A stretch of DNA of 64,000 nt. Source: Treponema sp. Lineage in GTDB: Bacteria > Spirochaetota > Spirochaetia > Treponematales > Treponemataceae. Both the position numbers and the translations under genes were made by a program. The DNA is taken from contig JAKSTG010000006.1 of NCBI GenBank assembly GCA_024402695.1, positions 39,186 through 103,185 on the forward strand. The letters are read 5' to 3'. Below the pieces are notes generated by a model, which was not told where the DNA came from, ran no database searches, and saw nothing but the letters and a program-made list of their open reading frames with translations. Positions 61,909-64,000 of the stretch are shown one piece after another (position 1 is the stretch's first letter; the number at the start of each line of letters is the position of its first letter).

Positions 61909-62057
61909 AACATACAGACAAAAAAATAACTGAAACAGAGGCTGACTCTCGACAGAAAACTGCTTTTCGGCACGGTGTGCGCTACGCTACAAGTGCCTCA
62001 AATCCGTTTCTGTCTGCGTCAGCCTCGATTTATTTAACAGTTTTGTCTGTATGTTTT
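61907..62057 (+). repeat. Large nested inverted repeat after the permease gene
   Basis: Four concentric arm pairs: AAAACATACAGACAAAA 61907-61923 with 62041-62057 (17 bp, perfect); GAGGCTGAC 61938-61946 with 62018-62026; GACAGAAA 61951-61958 with 62007-62014; GGCAC 61969-61973 with 61993-61997. In RNA this makes one long interrupted hairpin of about 150 nt beginning in the stop codon. Confidence 0.88.
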
Positions 62058-62354
62058 GTTGCGCGGGATTGCGCCCCATTTTTGTAATGCTCCCTACAAA
62101 CGAGGAGAAGTCGCACAAAATGTGCGGCTTTTTTAAATTCTCGGCACGGTGTGCGCTACGTTACAAGTGCCTCAAATCCGTTTCTGTCTGCGTTAGCCTC
62201 GATTTATTTAACAGTTTTGTCTGTATGTTTTGTCGCGCGGGATTGCGCCCTATTTTTGCAATGTTCCCTATAAACGACGAGAAGCCGCACAAGATGTGCG
62301 GCTTTTTTAAATTCTCGGCAGGGAGTGCGCTACGCTACAAGTGCGACAAAACAG
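61968..62354 (+). repeat. 174-bp tandem repeat, 2.2 copies, each with a terminator
   Basis: Copy 1 runs 61968-62141, copy 2 62142-62315, and a partial third begins at 62316. The copies differ at few positions. Each full copy ends in a hairpin of the form GCCGCAC..GTGCGGC followed by T6 (62109-62134 and 62283-62308). Copy 1 contains GTCGCAC, a change that keeps pairing by G-U. No gene lies in 61909-62437; the frame spanning the repeats looks accidental. Confidence 0.92.
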
Positions 62355-62437
62355 TATTATTTGTGTGTTTTCTCTTCATAGTTCATAATGGAAATCAAGG
62401 AGAGAAACGCTAGATATAGAGCAAATCAATTTCATAA

Positions 62438-63268
62438 AAACACTATCCGAATATATTCACAGACCCGGATGGGTTGAATACTTTAGATGATTTTAATTAT
62501 CAAAAACGCACAGAAGATACTGATAAATCCATTGAGAATCAGCAAAAATATAATATGAAAGAATATGAATATGCTCTAGGAAATCAGGGTTTAACAGAAT
62601 TCGGAAACATGAATTACATTTACCAGAAATATAATTGTCAGTTTTATGATGATGAAAATTATCTTGATTGACTTAATGATGATCTATCTTTAGTTCCAGA
62701 ACAGTATAGAAAAAAAGCGAAAAATCAAAGATATAATGATGCATATGATTTTCTGTTTTCTTGCATTATGCAGTCTTTAGTAGGAACACCTTACATTCTT
62801 GGAGGAAATTCAAGAAAAGGGACGGATTGTAGCGGTTCAATAATTTTATCATTACAAGAAATGGGAGTTCTTGTAGATGATGTAACAGCAAATGAAATGG
62901 CATCAGGTAATGTAGATTGGATAGCAATATTGCCAGTAACAAATGAAGTTTGGGCTGGAAGTATGGGATTATTAAATTTCTATGATACTAAGGGTAATGG
63001 GAAAATCACGCATGTTAATGTTGGAATCGGAGAAATTGAAATTCCGAAGGTGTTCGCACCAATTTATTTAGGAAAAAAACAAATAATTGATGCAACATCT
63101 GGTAGTTCAATGTTATGTCGAAATGATGGTAGATTATATTTAGGACAATATAATCCCGTAGGTGAAAAGCAAATTAATCAGACTTATGCACCTTTTTCTA
63201 CGCAGACACATCCTATTACACAAGGAAGAATAAATTGGGCTGTATTAAGAAATGAATTGAGGAGATAA
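62438..63268 (+). pseudogene. Displaced Rhs tip with NlpC/P60 peptidase-like toxin domain, broken by an in-frame TGA
   Basis: After a TAA at 62435-62437 one frame reads through NIFTDPDGLNTLDDF, the Rhs-core-to-tip junction (TDP-x-G-L), up to TGA at 62669-62671. The same frame then continues as LNDDLSLVPEQYRKKAKNQ and a domain with GTPYILGGNSRKGTDCSGSI, ending at 63268. The catalytic Cys codon is at 62828-62830 (DCSG) and a candidate His at 63011-63013 (THVNVGIG), the NlpC/P60 pattern of peptidoglycan-cutting enzymes. It has no Rhs body, so it is an orphan tip. Local translation could start at ATG 62768. Confidence 0.75.
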
Positions 63269-63273
63269 GGTAT

Positions 63274-63768
63274 ATGAAAAAAAAAGTGTTAATTATATTT
63301 TGTATTTTAAGTTCAGTTCTTTGTTATTCGCAGACAAAAACAGAAGTTTTTTATGAATATAATCTAGAAAAAGCACAACCGTTTTATTTAAGGATAAAAG
63401 AACATTTCGATAATTTATGGTGTGGATATTTTAAAGCAGACTTTGAATATGAACGATTTGGTGAGAAAAAATTTGTAGTTGAAAAAATAAATATTTATAC
63501 AAAAAAAGGAAATAGTTTTGTTTTTCTTGGTAGTTTTGGTACAGATGGAATATATGATAAGGATAATCGTTTAATAATTGCTGTGCCAGAAATTGCACCA
63601 AACATAAAAATATTAGGTTATTCATCAAGCATTTTAGATTATCCTTTAAGTACAACCTTTGTTAAAGAACGTAATGGGAAAATTAGTGAAATGGAAGAAT
63701 GGGCAAATGTATGGATTGATTTTGAAAATTTAACACTAAAAGAACAAGATTCTTTTTATGAAAAGTAA
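63274..63768 (+). CDS. Secreted protein, candidate immunity protein for the NlpC/P60 tip
   Basis: A 164-residue protein I do not recognise. Residues 1-20 (MKKKVLIIFCILSSVLCYSQ) form a signal peptide; the LSSVLC stretch could be a weak lipobox. The rest is a beta-rich, aromatic-rich domain (FDNLWCGYFKADFEYERFG; FVFLGSFGTDGIYDKDNRLIIAVPEI). It starts 5 bases after the toxin tip's stop. Export to the periplasm fits protection against a peptidoglycan-cutting toxin, which is why I propose immunity; that is inference from position and signal peptide. Confidence 0.65.
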   Translation: MKKKVLIIFCILSSVLCYSQTKTEVFYEYNLEKAQPFYLRIKEHFDNLWCGYFKADFEYERFGEKKFVVEKINIYTKKGNSFVFLGSFGTDGIYDKDNRLIIAVPEIAPNIKILGYSSSILDYPLSTTFVKERNGKISEMEEWANVWIDFENLTLKEQDSFYEK

Positions 63769-63775
63769 AGGTTAG

Positions 63776-63916
63776 TATTATTGGTTATCTGAAAATTCGA
63801 AACGAAAGAGTACGAACTGGTATGGGTATTGTGGAAATAACCCGTTAATATGCACAGACCCGAATGGGTTGATTCAAAAAAATGATGAATTGACAAACAG
63901 GGATTGCTATGGGTAG
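63776..63916 (+). pseudogene. Second displaced Rhs-core end
   Basis: After TAG 63773-63775 the frame reads YYWLSENSKRKSTNWYGYCGNNPLICTDPNGLIQKNDEL and stops at TAG 63914-63916. NWYGYCGNNP..TDPNGL is the end of the Rhs core. The 20 bases CACAGACCCGAATGGGTTGA (63853-63872) differ by one base from those at the first tip (62458-62477). Confidence 0.75.
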
Positions 63917-64000
63917 GCAAAACTCATGGTATAATTACCCAAACAAACAGAAATTTAGCGGGAGAGAATATGGTAGATATGCAGTATGATTGTGGTTTCG
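63892..64000 (+). other. Open frame running off the right edge, possible start of a further tip
   Basis: From 63892 a frame reads DKQGLLWVGKTHGIITQTNR and stays open to the window end (NLAGENMVDMQYDCGF). It is in a different frame from the Rhs-core end it overlaps. It may be a third toxin tip with a frameshift, or chance. No family is recognisable. Confidence 0.35.

Noticed and set aside
62051..62413. 120-residue open frame across the 174-bp repeats
   Set aside because: It exists only because the repeat length, 174, is a multiple of three. It runs through two terminator hairpins and has no ribosome site.
62669..62671. TGA as a selenocysteine codon in the Rhs tip
   Set aside because: The context YLD-TGA-LNDDL is a polar linker with no redox motif, and no clear SECIS-type hairpin was seen right after it. 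A nonsense mutation is simpler.
1..64000. tRNA, rRNA or known riboswitch
   Set aside because: No cloverleaf-like CCA-ending segment, rRNA core or recognisable riboswitch consensus was found in the gaps by eye; a covariance-model scan would be needed to be sure.

Overview
The window reads as a chromosomal segment of a host-associated treponeme (Spirochaetota, Treponema-like). Supporting signs are the archaeal/eukaryote-type PheRS alpha subunit, HPr and HPr kinase with no sugar-specific PTS genes beside them, a desulfoferrodoxin-ferritin pair, ThyX, many small spirochaete-style membrane and hypothetical proteins, AT-rich coding sequence, and Rhs-core remnants of the treponemal 'NWYGYCGNNP..TDP.G' type. 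This is inference from protein recognition; no 16S or tRNA gene was seen.

Layout. 1-7.5 kb is housekeeping: pheS, an FMN-fold pyridoxamine-oxidase-like protein, a YgiQ radical SAM protein, a YdbC/PC4-like protein, and a tight leftward operon hprK-ptsH-lexA-holA. 7.7-37.0 kb holds two tandem giant lipoprotein genes (4,879 and about 4,872 aa) that fill almost half of the window. Each has a lipobox at Cys29, a chain of Ig/cadherin-like modules marked by 29 'D-x-x-x-P' type junctions, a TIG-like domain and a propeller-like C-terminal region. The two are collinear module by module. 37-45 kb is a mixed set: an Rpn-type relic, an FMN dehydrogenase, an EamA transporter, a Fic enzyme with an inverted repeat in front, a threonine-aldolase-family enzyme, hypotheticals, YbaK, a membrane-tethered HTH protein, and a superoxide reductase-ferritin operon. 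45-53 kb carries a leftward run from a double cyclic-nucleotide-domain regulator through DUF308-thyX-ybaB-recR, then rightward PHP, B12-type radical SAM and TSUP permease genes. 53-55.1 kb holds an Hsp20 gene with an excellent sigma-54 promoter, a nuclease-like gene, and a 350-bp noncoding array of five equal-length palindromic elements. 55-58.5 kb is a small hypothetical gene and an acyl-CoA synthetase divergent from a TetR regulator. 58.5-61.9 kb is a sugar-type ABC importer (binding protein, terminator, two permeases; no ATPase) with a palindromic operator at its promoter. 61.9-62.4 kb is a large nested inverted repeat plus a 174-bp tandem repeat. 62.4-64 kb is a stack of displaced Rhs tips: an NlpC/P60-type toxin tip broken by one in-frame TGA, a secreted candidate immunity protein, and the start of another tip.

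The strongest leads for something undescribed are (1) the phased palindrome array at 54628-54974, which could be a tandem small-RNA locus or a protein-binding array, (2) the two collinear giant lipoproteins with a 14-module internal period, (3) the structured and tandemly duplicated 3' region behind the ABC permeases, and (4) the Rhs-tip toxin/immunity stack. All calls come from reading the sequence; no database search or folding program was run.
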